Of a DNA stretch of 64,000 nt, positions 54,527 to 62,813 are shown one piece after another; the first letter of the stretch is position 1, and each line of letters begins with the position of its first letter. This DNA is from Sulfurospirillum sp001602955. Its GTDB lineage: Bacteria > Campylobacterota > Campylobacteria > Campylobacterales > Sulfurospirillaceae. The notes under the pieces were generated by a model. That model ran no database searches. It worked only from the letters and a program-made list of their open reading frames with translations, and was not told the origin of the DNA. Made by a program: the position numbers and the translations under genes. The stretch covers positions 1 through 64,000 of the forward strand of contig LVAC01000019.1 of NCBI GenBank assembly GCA_001602955.1. Reading direction: 5' to 3'.

Positions 54527-55243
54527 ATGAAATCAATCGAAGAAACCGCAACGCTAGAACCTTTCGGCATCGATCCGCGCTCATCCAAACCCATTCTCGA
54601 TCAAGCCTTAAAAACGGCATTGGACGATGAATATCGCGCATATGAAACGTACATGTACGTGATTGAAACGTTCGGTGTGAAACCGCCGTTTGCGTCTATC
54701 GTTGAAGCGGAAAAACGGCATCAAAATGCCTTGCTCGAACTTTTTGCCGCCCATCAAATTACGCCGATCGAAAATCGCTGGCAAGGGATGACTCAGGCAC
54801 CTCAAACGCTTCAAGAAGCCTATGCTTTAGGCGTTGAAGCGGAAATTGCCAACATTGCTATGTATGATACCTTGCTTTCGTACACGCAACATTATCCCGA
54901 CGTACAAGAAGTTTTTTACCGTTTGCAAGCCGCATCGTACAATCATCATTTACCCGCATTTTCGAGTCACCTTCAACCCCAAGAGAACGCAACGCAAACC
55001 GCCAAAACGACGTTAAACGACGAGGCGACGCTTGCTTCGATGGAAAAATTAAGCGAGCATGTGAACGAGTGGAGCACGTTAGCAACCAAGATGGCGAACG
55101 GACAGATGAGTCAAGAAGAGATGTTGAAGCTTTTAGGCGGCACCAATCTCTCATTTATCGCAGGTGCGCTAATCGGAGCGGTCGGTGCGGGTGTATTGGG
55201 TGCAATGACGCAAAAAAACGAAGATAAAACCATAAAGGAGTAA
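54527..55243 (+). CDS. Ferritin-like protein with C-terminal membrane anchor
   Basis: 238 residues. Ferritin-like four-helix bundle (about 25-160) with diiron-ligand candidates in DDEYRAYETYM, EAEKRHQNALLE, VEAEIANIAMYD and YNHHLPAF, similar to DUF2202 proteins. The C-terminus carries a glycine-zipper helix FIAGALIGAVGAGVLGAMTQ, so the iron-binding domain would be tethered to a membrane. In a fez-type cluster this could load or oxidise iron at the compartment membrane (inference). Confidence 0.72.
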   Translation: MKSIEETATLEPFGIDPRSSKPILDQALKTALDDEYRAYETYMYVIETFGVKPPFASIVEAEKRHQNALLELFAAHQITPIENRWQGMTQAPQTLQEAYALGVEAEIANIAMYDTLLSYTQHYPDVQEVFYRLQAASYNHHLPAFSSHLQPQENATQTAKTTLNDEATLASMEKLSEHVNEWSTLATKMANGQMSQEEMLKLLGGTNLSFIAGALIGAVGAGVLGAMTQKNEDKTIKE

Positions 55244-55246
55244 GCC

Positions 55247-55453
55247 ATGCTACCGTTTATCGTAGGAGTCGCCGCCGGTGCGGCAGTCGTGTATACGTTG
55301 GGAAATCGCAAAGCAATTAAACATACGCTCAAAAGCGGCGTCGATAAAGCCAAAGAGCTTGCCGAAGACGTGAAAAAGAGCGTGGACGGAACGATCGAGT
55401 GTATTAAGTCGAAAAAGAGTGAAAAATTAGAGGTAAAAGAGGAAGCACAATGA
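55247..55453 (+). CDS. Small glycine-zipper membrane protein A (YtxH-like)
   Basis: 68 residues: N-terminal helix LPFIVGVAAGAAVVYTLG, then a long charged amphipathic helix (KSGVDKAKELAEDVKKSV). RBS AAAGGAG. Its stop overlaps the next start (ATGA). Resembles YtxH-type and PacL-type small partners of P-type ATPases in plan, not demonstrably in sequence. Confidence 0.65.
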   Translation: MLPFIVGVAAGAAVVYTLGNRKAIKHTLKSGVDKAKELAEDVKKSVDGTIECIKSKKSEKLEVKEEAQ

Positions 55454-55788
55454 CGATCGATACGGGAGAAGAGCGAAGCGTGGTCGGACATGCGCTCAGC
55501 GGTGCGCTTTCTGCGGGCATGGTCTCGGGAACGCTCAATTACAACCGCTATCGCCAAGAGAAAATGAGCAAAGAACAAGCTTTAAAAAATACGCTTAAGC
55601 TGACGCTTCAAGGCGGTATCGTAACCGCTAGCGCGATTGCGGCGTCTAATTACGTCGGTCGTAATAGCTATTTAGGCGTCTTGACGGCCGTCTCTTTAGG
55701 TGTTGCCGGTATTTACGGCGTCGAAAAACTGTATGAAAAAAGCTTGAACGAAAACGAAGCGTTACCTACACCACTCAAAGGAGAATAA
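55450..55788 (+). CDS. Small glycine-zipper membrane protein B
   Basis: 112 residues with two or three small-residue-rich hydrophobic stretches: VVGHALSGALSAGMVSGTL, QGGIVTASAIAASNYVG and YLGVLTAVSLGVAGIYG, joined by a basic loop (NYNRYRQEKMSKEQAL). Such glycine-spaced helices pack tightly and are common in proteins that shape or decorate organelle membranes. No family named with certainty. Confidence 0.62.
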   Translation: MTIDTGEERSVVGHALSGALSAGMVSGTLNYNRYRQEKMSKEQALKNTLKLTLQGGIVTASAIAASNYVGRNSYLGVLTAVSLGVAGIYGVEKLYEKSLNENEALPTPLKGE

Positions 55789-55792
55789 TTTT

Positions 55793-56071
55793 ATGGATAT
55801 GCCATCCCTTTCCAATAACCCTTATATCGCAAAAGAGAGCAAAACCAATACGCTTTTGCCCGATTCTTTGCTCGGGACGTTTGATACCAAACATTTTATC
55901 GTCGGTGCGCTTGTGGGTGCATTGGGTGCTTATCTCTTAACCAACGAAAGTGCGCAAAAAGCACTTTTTAAAACCGTTGCCAAAGGTACGCAAGCGTTTC
56001 AAGCGGGTATCGAGGAGATGAAAGAGCGTTATGAAGACGCGAAAGCGGAGTTAGCCGCAAACGAGTCGTAA
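55793..56071 (+). CDS. Small glycine-zipper membrane protein C
   Basis: 92 residues: polar N-terminus, TM helix HFIVGALVGALGAYLL with GxxxG spacing, then a charged helix (AFQAGIEEMKERYEDAKAEL). RBS AAAGGAGAA. Stop is 5 bases before the ATPase ATG. Its plan mirrors protein A. Confidence 0.62.
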   Translation: MDMPSLSNNPYIAKESKTNTLLPDSLLGTFDTKHFIVGALVGALGAYLLTNESAQKALFKTVAKGTQAFQAGIEEMKERYEDAKAELAANES

Positions 56072-56076
56072 CGACG

Positions 56077-58188
56077 ATGCAATCTTTGAGTTTAGCGCAT
56101 CAAAGTACCCGCCGCTTACGGTTTGTATCGCCTGATTTTCGAGGGCTTGATTCGTACGAGTTGACGCATGCCCTTAAAACGGAGCTAGAGGCAAAAACCG
56201 TTCGTATGAACGCAAAACTCGGTTCGTTAATCCTCTTGTTTGAAGAACCTGTCGATGCGGCGCAGATCAAAGAGCGGCTTTTGAGTTTCAACCTTGACGC
56301 GTATAGGGTTTGCGATACCGAATTGAACGCATGTTTTCACGATACGCAAGAGCCGCCGAGTATGCGGGGCATTGCGCGTGCTAGCAGTGCGTTATTGTTT
56401 CAGCCGTTCATCCCTCAGCCCAATCTGAAGTTGGCTATCAGTGCCTTGGCAAGTCTGCCGCTTTTGCAAAAAGGGGGTCAAGAGCTTTTTAGCGAAGGCT
56501 TAACCTCGAAAGTTCTTGAAGCCATGGCGGTGAGCGTCTCTTTGGCGCGCGGCGATTACAGTGCGGCAAACGGTACCAACGTCATGCTTGAAATCGGCGA
56601 ATACATCGAAGAGAGCATGGTTCAAAAAAGCGACGATTTGATCAAAGAGTTGGCTAAGCCCAATGTTGAAGAGGCATGGGTAGAGGTCGAGGTTGAAGGA
56701 AACGTGACGCAAAAACGTTTACCGACCGAACAAATTAAAATAGGCGATATCGTCATCGTCGGAGCAGGCGATACGGTTCCCGTGGACGGACATATCGTGG
56801 ACGGAACTGCCTCGATCAATCAAGTTTCGATGACGGGAGAAGCCGAACCCGTTCGCAAAGAGCGTGGACATCGCGTTATTTCAGGAACAATCGTCGAAGC
56901 GGGACGTATTCGCATATGGGCCGAACATGTCGGAAGCGATACGGCGACGGAGCGTATTAAACATTATATTAAAAGTTCGTTGGATGAAAAATCGGCCATC
57001 GGTCTTAAAGCGACGCGCTTAGCGGATAAACTCGTGCCGATCACTTTGGGACTTGCGGGACTTTCGTATGCGATTCGTCGCGATATGGCAAGCGTCGCCG
57101 CCGTTTTACAAGCGGATTATTCGTGTGCTTTAAAATTAGCGACTCCCGTCGCGTTTAAAAATTCGCTCTCAATTGCCGGACGTGAAGGCGTTTTGATTAA
57201 AGGTGCCAAAGCGTTGGAGCAGCTTTCACATGTCGACACGTTTGTTTTTGACAAAACGGGAACGCTGACGCGCGGCGAGTTGGAAGTCGTAGGCATTCAC
57301 TCTTTTAGTCCGCAATGGAGCGAAGAGGCGATTTTAAACCTGACCGCCAGCGCGGAAGAACACTATTTTCATCCCGTAGCCGAAGCGGTCGTCAAAGCGG
57401 CAAAAGAGCGCGGTTTTGTGCATATGCATCACGAAGAGGTCGAGTTTATCGTCGCGCACGGCGTTAAAACGCAGATTAACGGCAAAGATGTCATTATCGG
57501 CAGTCGACACTTTTTAGAAGACGACGAACAGGTCTCTTTTGAGGGGCATCAGGAGACGATCGATCGGTACATGCAAGACGGTAAAATTTTACTGTATATC
57601 GCCTACGATAAAAAATTATTGGGGACGATCGGTATGATGGATCGCGTACGCGAAAATGCTAAAAACGCTTTAGCCCAGTTGCGTCGTTTAGGCGCAAAAG
57701 AGTTGGTCATGTTGACCGGAGACGTGCAGGAAAAAGCCGATGCGTTGGCACAAGAACTCGGCATCGACACGGTTTACGCCAAACTGTTGCCGACCGATAA
57801 ATCGCGTATCGTAGAGACCTTAAAACAAAGCGGAAAAACGGTTGCGTTTGTCGGAGACGGCATCAACGATGCACCGGCGTTGATGAACGCACATGTAGGC
57901 ATTAGTATGTACAAAGGTGCGGATATTGCTAAAGCGACGGCAGATATTAGTTTGTTAAAAGACGATATCGAAGCGGTCGTAGACGCAAAGATTTTAGCCA
58001 ACAAGACGATGGAGCGTATTCACGCCAATTTCAACGCAACCGTAGGGATTAACAGCGTAATCTTGGCCGGAGCCGCAACGGGGCTTTTAAGCCCGATTGC
58101 AACGGCTATTTTACATAACGGTACGACGATTGGATTGTTGTTAAATTCGATGCAAAAAATCAAACGTCGCGTTTCAGCCGATTCTTAG
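56077..58188 (+). CDS. fezB: P1B-6-type ATPase with SCA motif, candidate FezB
   Basis: 703 residues. The N-terminal HMA-like module has STRRLRFVSP instead of CxxC. The transport helix reads ADYSCALKLATP (S349, C350), so Cys-Pro-Cys is replaced by Ser-Cys-Ala, the P1B-6 type. DKTGTLTRGE (D392), HYFHPVAEA (HP motif), LTGDVQEKA and GDGINDAPALM are intact; the last TM region has ILHNGTTIGLLLN. P1B-6 ATPases named FezB build iron-filled ferrosomes in Desulfovibrio, Clostridioides and others. Small membrane and ferritin-like genes around it fit that system. The assignment is by motif and context. Confidence 0.72.
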   Translation: MQSLSLAHQSTRRLRFVSPDFRGLDSYELTHALKTELEAKTVRMNAKLGSLILLFEEPVDAAQIKERLLSFNLDAYRVCDTELNACFHDTQEPPSMRGIARASSALLFQPFIPQPNLKLAISALASLPLLQKGGQELFSEGLTSKVLEAMAVSVSLARGDYSAANGTNVMLEIGEYIEESMVQKSDDLIKELAKPNVEEAWVEVEVEGNVTQKRLPTEQIKIGDIVIVGAGDTVPVDGHIVDGTASINQVSMTGEAEPVRKERGHRVISGTIVEAGRIRIWAEHVGSDTATERIKHYIKSSLDEKSAIGLKATRLADKLVPITLGLAGLSYAIRRDMASVAAVLQADYSCALKLATPVAFKNSLSIAGREGVLIKGAKALEQLSHVDTFVFDKTGTLTRGELEVVGIHSFSPQWSEEAILNLTASAEEHYFHPVAEAVVKAAKERGFVHMHHEEVEFIVAHGVKTQINGKDVIIGSRHFLEDDEQVSFEGHQETIDRYMQDGKILLYIAYDKKLLGTIGMMDRVRENAKNALAQLRRLGAKELVMLTGDVQEKADALAQELGIDTVYAKLLPTDKSRIVETLKQSGKTVAFVGDGINDAPALMNAHVGISMYKGADIAKATADISLLKDDIEAVVDAKILANKTMERIHANFNATVGINSVILAGAATGLLSPIATAILHNGTTIGLLLNSMQKIKRRVSADS

Positions 58189-58199
58189 AAGCGAAGGTT

Positions 58200-58224
58200 T
58201 ATAATTGTGATAACTTTTATCATT
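58200..58224 (+). promoter_or_regulatory. Fur-box-like inverted repeat after fezB candidate
   Basis: TGATAACTTTTATCA (58208-58222) is an inverted repeat TGATAA/TTATCA within an AT-rich Fur-like context. It would control the small ORF at 58238 and the following gene. Confidence 0.55.
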
Positions 58225-58237
58225 AAAGGAGTTGTCC

Positions 58238-58363
58238 ATGCCTCTGATTCTTGGAGTTGCCGCTGTTTTAACGTTGGCGTTAACGTATGAAACGGGAAAA
58301 AATGCAAAACGAAAATTCGATAAAAAAAGAGCCAAGTCCATTTCGCGTTCAATGGGATCTTGA
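58238..58363 (+). CDS. 41-residue membrane peptide
   Basis: ATG 58238 with AAAGGAG seven bases upstream and a Fur-like box before it. It encodes MPLILGVAAVLTLALTYETG followed by a strongly basic tail (NAKRKFDKKRAKS). The start resembles small membrane protein A (LPFIVGVAAGAAV). It overlaps the next gene in a different frame by more than 60 bases, which is unusual. Likely another small component of the compartment operon. Confidence 0.55.
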   Translation: MPLILGVAAVLTLALTYETGKNAKRKFDKKRAKSISRSMGS

Positions 58364-58931
58364 AACCAAAAAAGAGGTCGCAAAAATCGGTATGACCGCC
58401 TCAATGGTTGCGGTTGTCGCCACATCGTTTGCGATGAACTCGAAAACGATGAAAAACTTACATGTCGGCGCGGGTGCCGCTTTAGTGGGTTTTTCGCTTT
58501 GGCATCATTTCTTGTATCAACCTTCCAAAACGAAAAAAGAGCCTTTGGCTTCTAAAGAACCTTGCGTCAACGCTCTTAACTTTCAAGAAGTTTACGCATC
58601 GATGAGCCTTTCGGGCGTTTTAACGCATGAAGAGGTCGAAAGGTTCGAATCGCGCTTGGATGCGCTTCTTGCCTCTTACGACAAACCTTCTACGTTGCTT
58701 TTGATGGACGTACGGGCGTTAGAAACCATTGAAACGGGCGTGATTTGGCATGATCTTTTACGCGGTTTCGGAAAACACCCCGAAATGCAAAAAGTAGCAA
58801 TCGTCGGACAAAGTAAACTTGAAAAACTCTCTATTTCCCTCACAAAAGCATTGATCAGTAAACCTAAAATGGCCTATTTCGAAACCGTTGAGTTGGCAAG
58901 GGAATGGTTGTTGAATACAAAAATCGTTTAG
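58302..58931 (+). CDS. Membrane protein with STAS/SpoIIAA-like C-terminal domain
   Basis: About 209 residues from ATG 58302 (ATG 58287 is in frame, neither RBS strong). Two TM helices (IGMTASMVAVVATSFAMN and LHVGAGAALVGFSLWHHFLY, with His on both sides, a possible haem or metal site), then a C-terminal domain (about 95-209) with TLLLMDVRALETIETGV that resembles SpoIIAA/STAS folds. Role unknown; last gene of the iron cluster. Confidence 0.6.
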   Translation: MQNENSIKKEPSPFRVQWDLETKKEVAKIGMTASMVAVVATSFAMNSKTMKNLHVGAGAALVGFSLWHHFLYQPSKTKKEPLASKEPCVNALNFQEVYASMSLSGVLTHEEVERFESRLDALLASYDKPSTLLLMDVRALETIETGVIWHDLLRGFGKHPEMQKVAIVGQSKLEKLSISLTKALISKPKMAYFETVELAREWLLNTKIV

Positions 58932-58994
58932 CACTCTTTACCAAGGCGTTATCGGTACAAAAAGAGCGTAAATAAAAGAAAACGGTTTAGGAAA

Positions 58995-59070
58995 TGGTGG
59001 AGTGTAGGGGGATCGAACCCCTGACCTCAACGCTGCCAGCGTTGCGCTCTCCCAGCTGAGCTAACACCCC
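58995..59070 (-). tRNA. tRNA-Ala (anticodon GGC)
   Basis: The minus strand folds as a full cloverleaf: acceptor GGGGTGT/ACACTCC, D arm TAGCTCAGCTGGGAGAGC, anticodon stem CAACG/CGTTG around loop CTGGCAG, T arm with GGTTCGATCC, and encoded CCA. Confidence 0.95.
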
Positions 59071-59131
59071 GTTTCGGATCGGGAAGAAAATTAAGAAGAG
59101 TATTGTACCAATCAAACCTTAAAAAAGATTT

Positions 59132-59665
59132 TTATGCGGCGGTTTGTCTCTTTTTTTCTGCTTTAATGACTTCGTAGGCTTCTTGTATTTGACGAAACTT
59201 GAGTGTCGTTGTTTGGCGCAAGGCGTCGTCATTCGTTTGAAGCGTATCGGGATGATAGGCTTTTGCCAAGCGGAGGTATTTACGGCGAATCGAGTGAAAA
59301 CTCTCGTATTTATTGACCCGAAGCAGGCGATAAGGATCCGTTCGAGTTTCGATGTGCTCTAAAGAAGTATCCGTTGTTGTTTCATGTGTAATAATCAGTT
59401 TGATCGGTTTGGCACAAAAAGCGATCAGTTTTTGCAAGAAAAGTGCATTGTGCGTCTTTGAAGCTAAAGCGCAATGACGATATAAAGAGATTAAAAATGC
59501 TTTTCGTCGCTCTAATTCATGATGCAAGGCAATATTAATGAGCGTCTCTTTGATCCAAAAAGGTTGTCCGAAAGTTTGATTGAGCGTATGCACCACGGCT
59601 TCGTAATGCGAAGAAGTTTTTGAGAGGTAAATACAAATACAATGCGGTGTCAAACGAAGTTGCAT
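59132..59665 (-). CDS. J-domain (DnaJ-like) protein
   Basis: 177 residues with an uncharacterised N-terminal part (1-110) and a C-terminal J domain: DPYRLLRVNKYESFHSIRRKY, the essential HPD in KAYHPDTLQ, and FRQIQEAYEVI. It should stimulate DnaK on specific clients. ATG 59665 follows AAAAGGAGAG; a 19-codon upstream extension is rejected. Standard in Campylobacterota, function unknown. Confidence 0.8.
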   Translation of the reverse strand: MQLRLTPHCICIYLSKTSSHYEAVVHTLNQTFGQPFWIKETLINIALHHELERRKAFLISLYRHCALASKTHNALFLQKLIAFCAKPIKLIITHETTTDTSLEHIETRTDPYRLLRVNKYESFHSIRRKYLRLAKAYHPDTLQTNDDALRQTTTLKFRQIQEAYEVIKAEKKRQTAA

Positions 59666-59826
59666 AATCTCTCCTTTTTGCCTTAAAAAGCAAAACGAGT
59701 TCCATAATGGATTAACGTACATATTTTCCCGATATTTTTAACACTTCTTTAATATTCTTTAAGCTATATTAACGAGGATTGCTATTACCATAGAGCACAA
59801 AACTCGTGGTAGTCAAAGGAGATAGT

Positions 59827-60213
59827 GTGGGTAAAAAAGTCATTTTAGTAGATGATTCTAAAACGATTCTTGCAACGGCACAGATGGCTCTTGAAGAGAT
59901 GATCGGGCGAGGAACGATTCAGTTTACGACGTACCTTAATCCCGCGGAACTGCTTGACGCCCTTTTAAACGGCAGAGAAGATTACGATCTTTTAATCAGC
60001 GATATCAACATGGCACAAATGAGCGGACTTGATCTTGCAGCCGAGCTTAAATCTCACGATAAATTTAAAAACAGACCCATTCTTATTTTGACAACGGAAA
60101 GTTCTCCGGACATGAAGGCTCGCGGTAAGGCTATTGGGGTGACGGGGTGGATGGTAAAGCCTTTTAGCGACGATAAGCTCATCAAAGCAATTACGATGGT
60201 ATTAGGACTGTAA
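59827..60213 (+). CDS. CheY-like response regulator
   Basis: 128 residues: LVDDSKTI acidic pocket, phospho-Asp in LLISDINMA, ILTTESS Thr, and MVKPFSDD Lys. GTG 59827 is used because AAAGGAG lies 6 bases upstream; the longer frame begins before it. First gene of the chemotaxis operon. Confidence 0.87.
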   Translation: MGKKVILVDDSKTILATAQMALEEMIGRGTIQFTTYLNPAELLDALLNGREDYDLLISDINMAQMSGLDLAAELKSHDKFKNRPILILTTESSPDMKARGKAIGVTGWMVKPFSDDKLIKAITMVLGL

Positions 60214-60215
60214 AT

Positions 60216-60707
60216 ATGGAAGAGAAGCATGCTAAAGGAGTCGGACTAACCGCTAATCGGTTTCTGACGTTTTATTTACAAGAGGAAATATACGGTGTCA
60301 ATATTTTTGACGTAAAAGAGATCATCGCGATGATGAAAACGACTCCCGTACCGAAAACGCCGCATTTTATTAAAGGCGTTATGAACCTTCGCGGAAATAT
60401 TATCCCCGTCGTGGATATGCGTATCAAATTTGATATGCCCGAAATTGAACCTCACATGTACACTTCTATCGTGATTATTACGATCGACGGAAAGAACATA
60501 GGTTTTATCGTCGACAAGGTTGAAGAAGTCGTGAACGTAGACGATGAAAATATCTCTTTACCTCCGGAATTCGGATCCAACGTGGATACGAAATTTATTA
60601 AAAATATGGCAAAACAGAAAAATAAAGTCATTATGATTTTGGATTTAGTAGCTCTTTTCGGCGAAGACGAATTGGGTGTCGTACAAGCATTAAGTAAAAC
60701 TGCGTAG
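60216..60707 (+). CDS. cheW: CheW coupling protein
   Basis: 163 residues linking receptors to CheA. Blocks FYLQEEIYGVNIFDVKEI, GVMNLRGNIIPVVDMR and GFIVDKVEEVVNV are diagnostic. It lies 2 bases after the response regulator. Confidence 0.93.
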   Translation: MEEKHAKGVGLTANRFLTFYLQEEIYGVNIFDVKEIIAMMKTTPVPKTPHFIKGVMNLRGNIIPVVDMRIKFDMPEIEPHMYTSIVIITIDGKNIGFIVDKVEEVVNVDDENISLPPEFGSNVDTKFIKNMAKQKNKVIMILDLVALFGEDELGVVQALSKTA

Positions 60708-60726
60708 CACTATAAAAGGATAGGGG

Positions 60727-62724
60727 ATGAATAAGACTATGACATTGGGCAAAAGAATTTCTATCGGATTCGGTATTTTATTGTTCATTACGTTGGCGTT
60801 AGGTATTTTGGCTATTGTCAATATGCGTAATGCTTCTCAAGATTCCGCAAAACTTGCAGAAGTTTATGCTCCGGAAGTTGAAATAGCGAGTAAGATTTTT
60901 GCATCAGCCAATCAAATTCGTTACGATGTTCGCGCTTTTACCATGCAGGACAATGAACAGTCTCTTGCAAATGCCAAAAAAGAGTTTATTAACCTTCAAA
61001 AATATTTGAACGAAGCGCAAGTTCACGGGAAAAAATACCATTTAACCAATTTGATTGAAGGCGAACAAAAAGCTTCAAAAAGCACTTTAGAATATATCGC
61101 ATCGAATGATCGTTCCGAAAAACTTTTAGAGCGTAAAAAACAGTATGACGCCGCGATGGTTGAAAATGCAACGCTTTTTATGAAAAATGCTTCTAAATAC
61201 CTCGATAATCAAGAGAGTAAACTTAAAGAAGAGATTAACACGAAGCAAGACGGTGCAAAATTGGTATCACGTCTTACTAAAATAAGCCATATTAACGAAG
61301 TCATCGATCTTGCGCACAATACACGCGTCTTAGGTCAGCGTGCGCAACTCAAACGGGATTTGAAAATGCTTGAAAATGCCGTCGCCTCTTTCGATGCCAT
61401 CTATAAATTATTAACCGAAATCAAAGCCAATACCGTTCAAGCTAATAATCTTGAAGATTTAAAGAACATTGAAAATGCCGCTAAAGTTTACGAATCTTCC
61501 TTAAAAGGAATGATAAGCGTTATGCAAGAAACCGCAACGGAAAATGCGATTCGCGTGAAAGCCGCCGCCGATGTTTTAGATGCGGCGTCTTCTGTGATGC
61601 AACTGGGCGTCGGCAATACGAAAGAAGTTTCCGATAATGCTTCCGATTCTTTAAGCGTTGCCTCCGTCGTGATGCTCATAGGTTTGGTTATTGCCGTTAT
61701 CATCAGTCTTTTAACCGCAGTGTTCATTATTCGTAGTATCGTCAAAGTCGTCGTCGAATCCGTGAAGTCGCTCTCTGAAGGTACGACGCAAGTCGTGAGT
61801 GCCAGCGAGCAGATCAGCTCGGCGTCGGTTTCTTTAGCAGAGGGTGCAAGTTCGCAAGCCAGTAGCGTCGAAGAAGTCAGCGCGACGATCGAACAAGCCA
61901 CTGCGAGCAACAATCAAAACGCGGAAAATTCACGCGAAGCGAACATCTTGGCGCAACACTCTAACGATGCGGCAAAAGAGGGCAATCAACGTGTTCAAGA
62001 TCTTATGGTCGCGATGGAAAAAATTACCGATTCTTCACAAAAAATTGCCAAAATCATTAAAACAATCGACGAGATTGCGTTTCAAACCAATCTTTTAGCA
62101 CTTAATGCCGCCGTAGAAGCCGCGCGTGCGGGCGAACACGGTCTTGGTTTTGCCGTCGTCGCCGAAGAAGTTAAGAATTTGGCGGAACGCAGTGCGGGTG
62201 CCGCTAAAGAGATTACGGGTATTATCGAAGCAAGTATCGATCAAGTCAAAGCCGGAACCGAAGTTGCCAATAAAACGAAAGAGTCGTTTACCGAAATCCT
62301 CAACGGCATCAAAAAGACGTCGGACTTGATCGGAGAGATTGCGATTTCCGCCAAAGAACAAGCCGAGGGAATGAACCAAATCGCAACGGCGATGGGATCG
62401 GTCGATCAGATTACCCAACAAAACGCTTCCGCGTCTGAAGAGACGGCGGCGGCAGCCGAAGAACTCAACGCACAAGCGTTGGCAATGCTTCAAAGCGTTG
62501 CGGAAATGGCGGCTTTAGCCGGGTTTGATATGGGTAAAGATTCGCCTCGTCCAAGTTTAGCGAGCACAACAAAACGTCTTTCACCGGTTGTTCCCGCGCC
62601 GAAACGTTTGTCGGTTGCTTCCGGTGCAAAAAAAGCTAAAACGCCTTCCTTTTCGCAAACCGCCTCCAAGCGTAGTAATGAAGATGTCTTTCCTTTAGGC
62701 GAAGACGATCTAAAAGAGTTTTAA
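60727..62724 (+). CDS. Methyl-accepting chemotaxis protein
   Basis: 665 residues. TM1 about 9-29, a helical periplasmic ligand domain to about 310, TM2 about 316-340, then HAMP and signalling hairpin with tip FQTNLLALNAAVEAARAGEH near 458. Ligand unknown. The tail (from about 600) is Ser/Pro/Lys-rich. The stop lies within a terminator-like stem. Confidence 0.9.
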   Translation: MNKTMTLGKRISIGFGILLFITLALGILAIVNMRNASQDSAKLAEVYAPEVEIASKIFASANQIRYDVRAFTMQDNEQSLANAKKEFINLQKYLNEAQVHGKKYHLTNLIEGEQKASKSTLEYIASNDRSEKLLERKKQYDAAMVENATLFMKNASKYLDNQESKLKEEINTKQDGAKLVSRLTKISHINEVIDLAHNTRVLGQRAQLKRDLKMLENAVASFDAIYKLLTEIKANTVQANNLEDLKNIENAAKVYESSLKGMISVMQETATENAIRVKAAADVLDAASSVMQLGVGNTKEVSDNASDSLSVASVVMLIGLVIAVIISLLTAVFIIRSIVKVVVESVKSLSEGTTQVVSASEQISSASVSLAEGASSQASSVEEVSATIEQATASNNQNAENSREANILAQHSNDAAKEGNQRVQDLMVAMEKITDSSQKIAKIIKTIDEIAFQTNLLALNAAVEAARAGEHGLGFAVVAEEVKNLAERSAGAAKEITGIIEASIDQVKAGTEVANKTKESFTEILNGIKKTSDLIGEIAISAKEQAEGMNQIATAMGSVDQITQQNASASEETAAAAEELNAQALAMLQSVAEMAALAGFDMGKDSPRPSLASTTKRLSPVVPAPKRLSVASGAKKAKTPSFSQTASKRSNEDVFPLGEDDLKEF

Positions 62725-62741
62725 ACAAAAAACTCTTTTTT
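62712..62741 (+). terminator. Stem-loop at the end of the chemoreceptor gene
   Basis: AAAAGAGTTTT (62712-62722) and AAAACTCTTTT (62729-62739) form an 11-base stem followed by T. It includes the stop codon and may lower expression of the genes downstream. Confidence 0.55.
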
Positions 62742-62813
62742 CCGTACGAAAAAGTGCTGCATCAAAAGTGACATGTAGTGCATTGTGTACCAAGCTTGTA
62801 AGAAGGGTAGGAT

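Noticed and set aside
61488..61913. Antisense open frame of 141 codons within the chemoreceptor
   Set aside because: Alanine/threonine-rich shadow frame of the coiled-coil repeat; no start signal.
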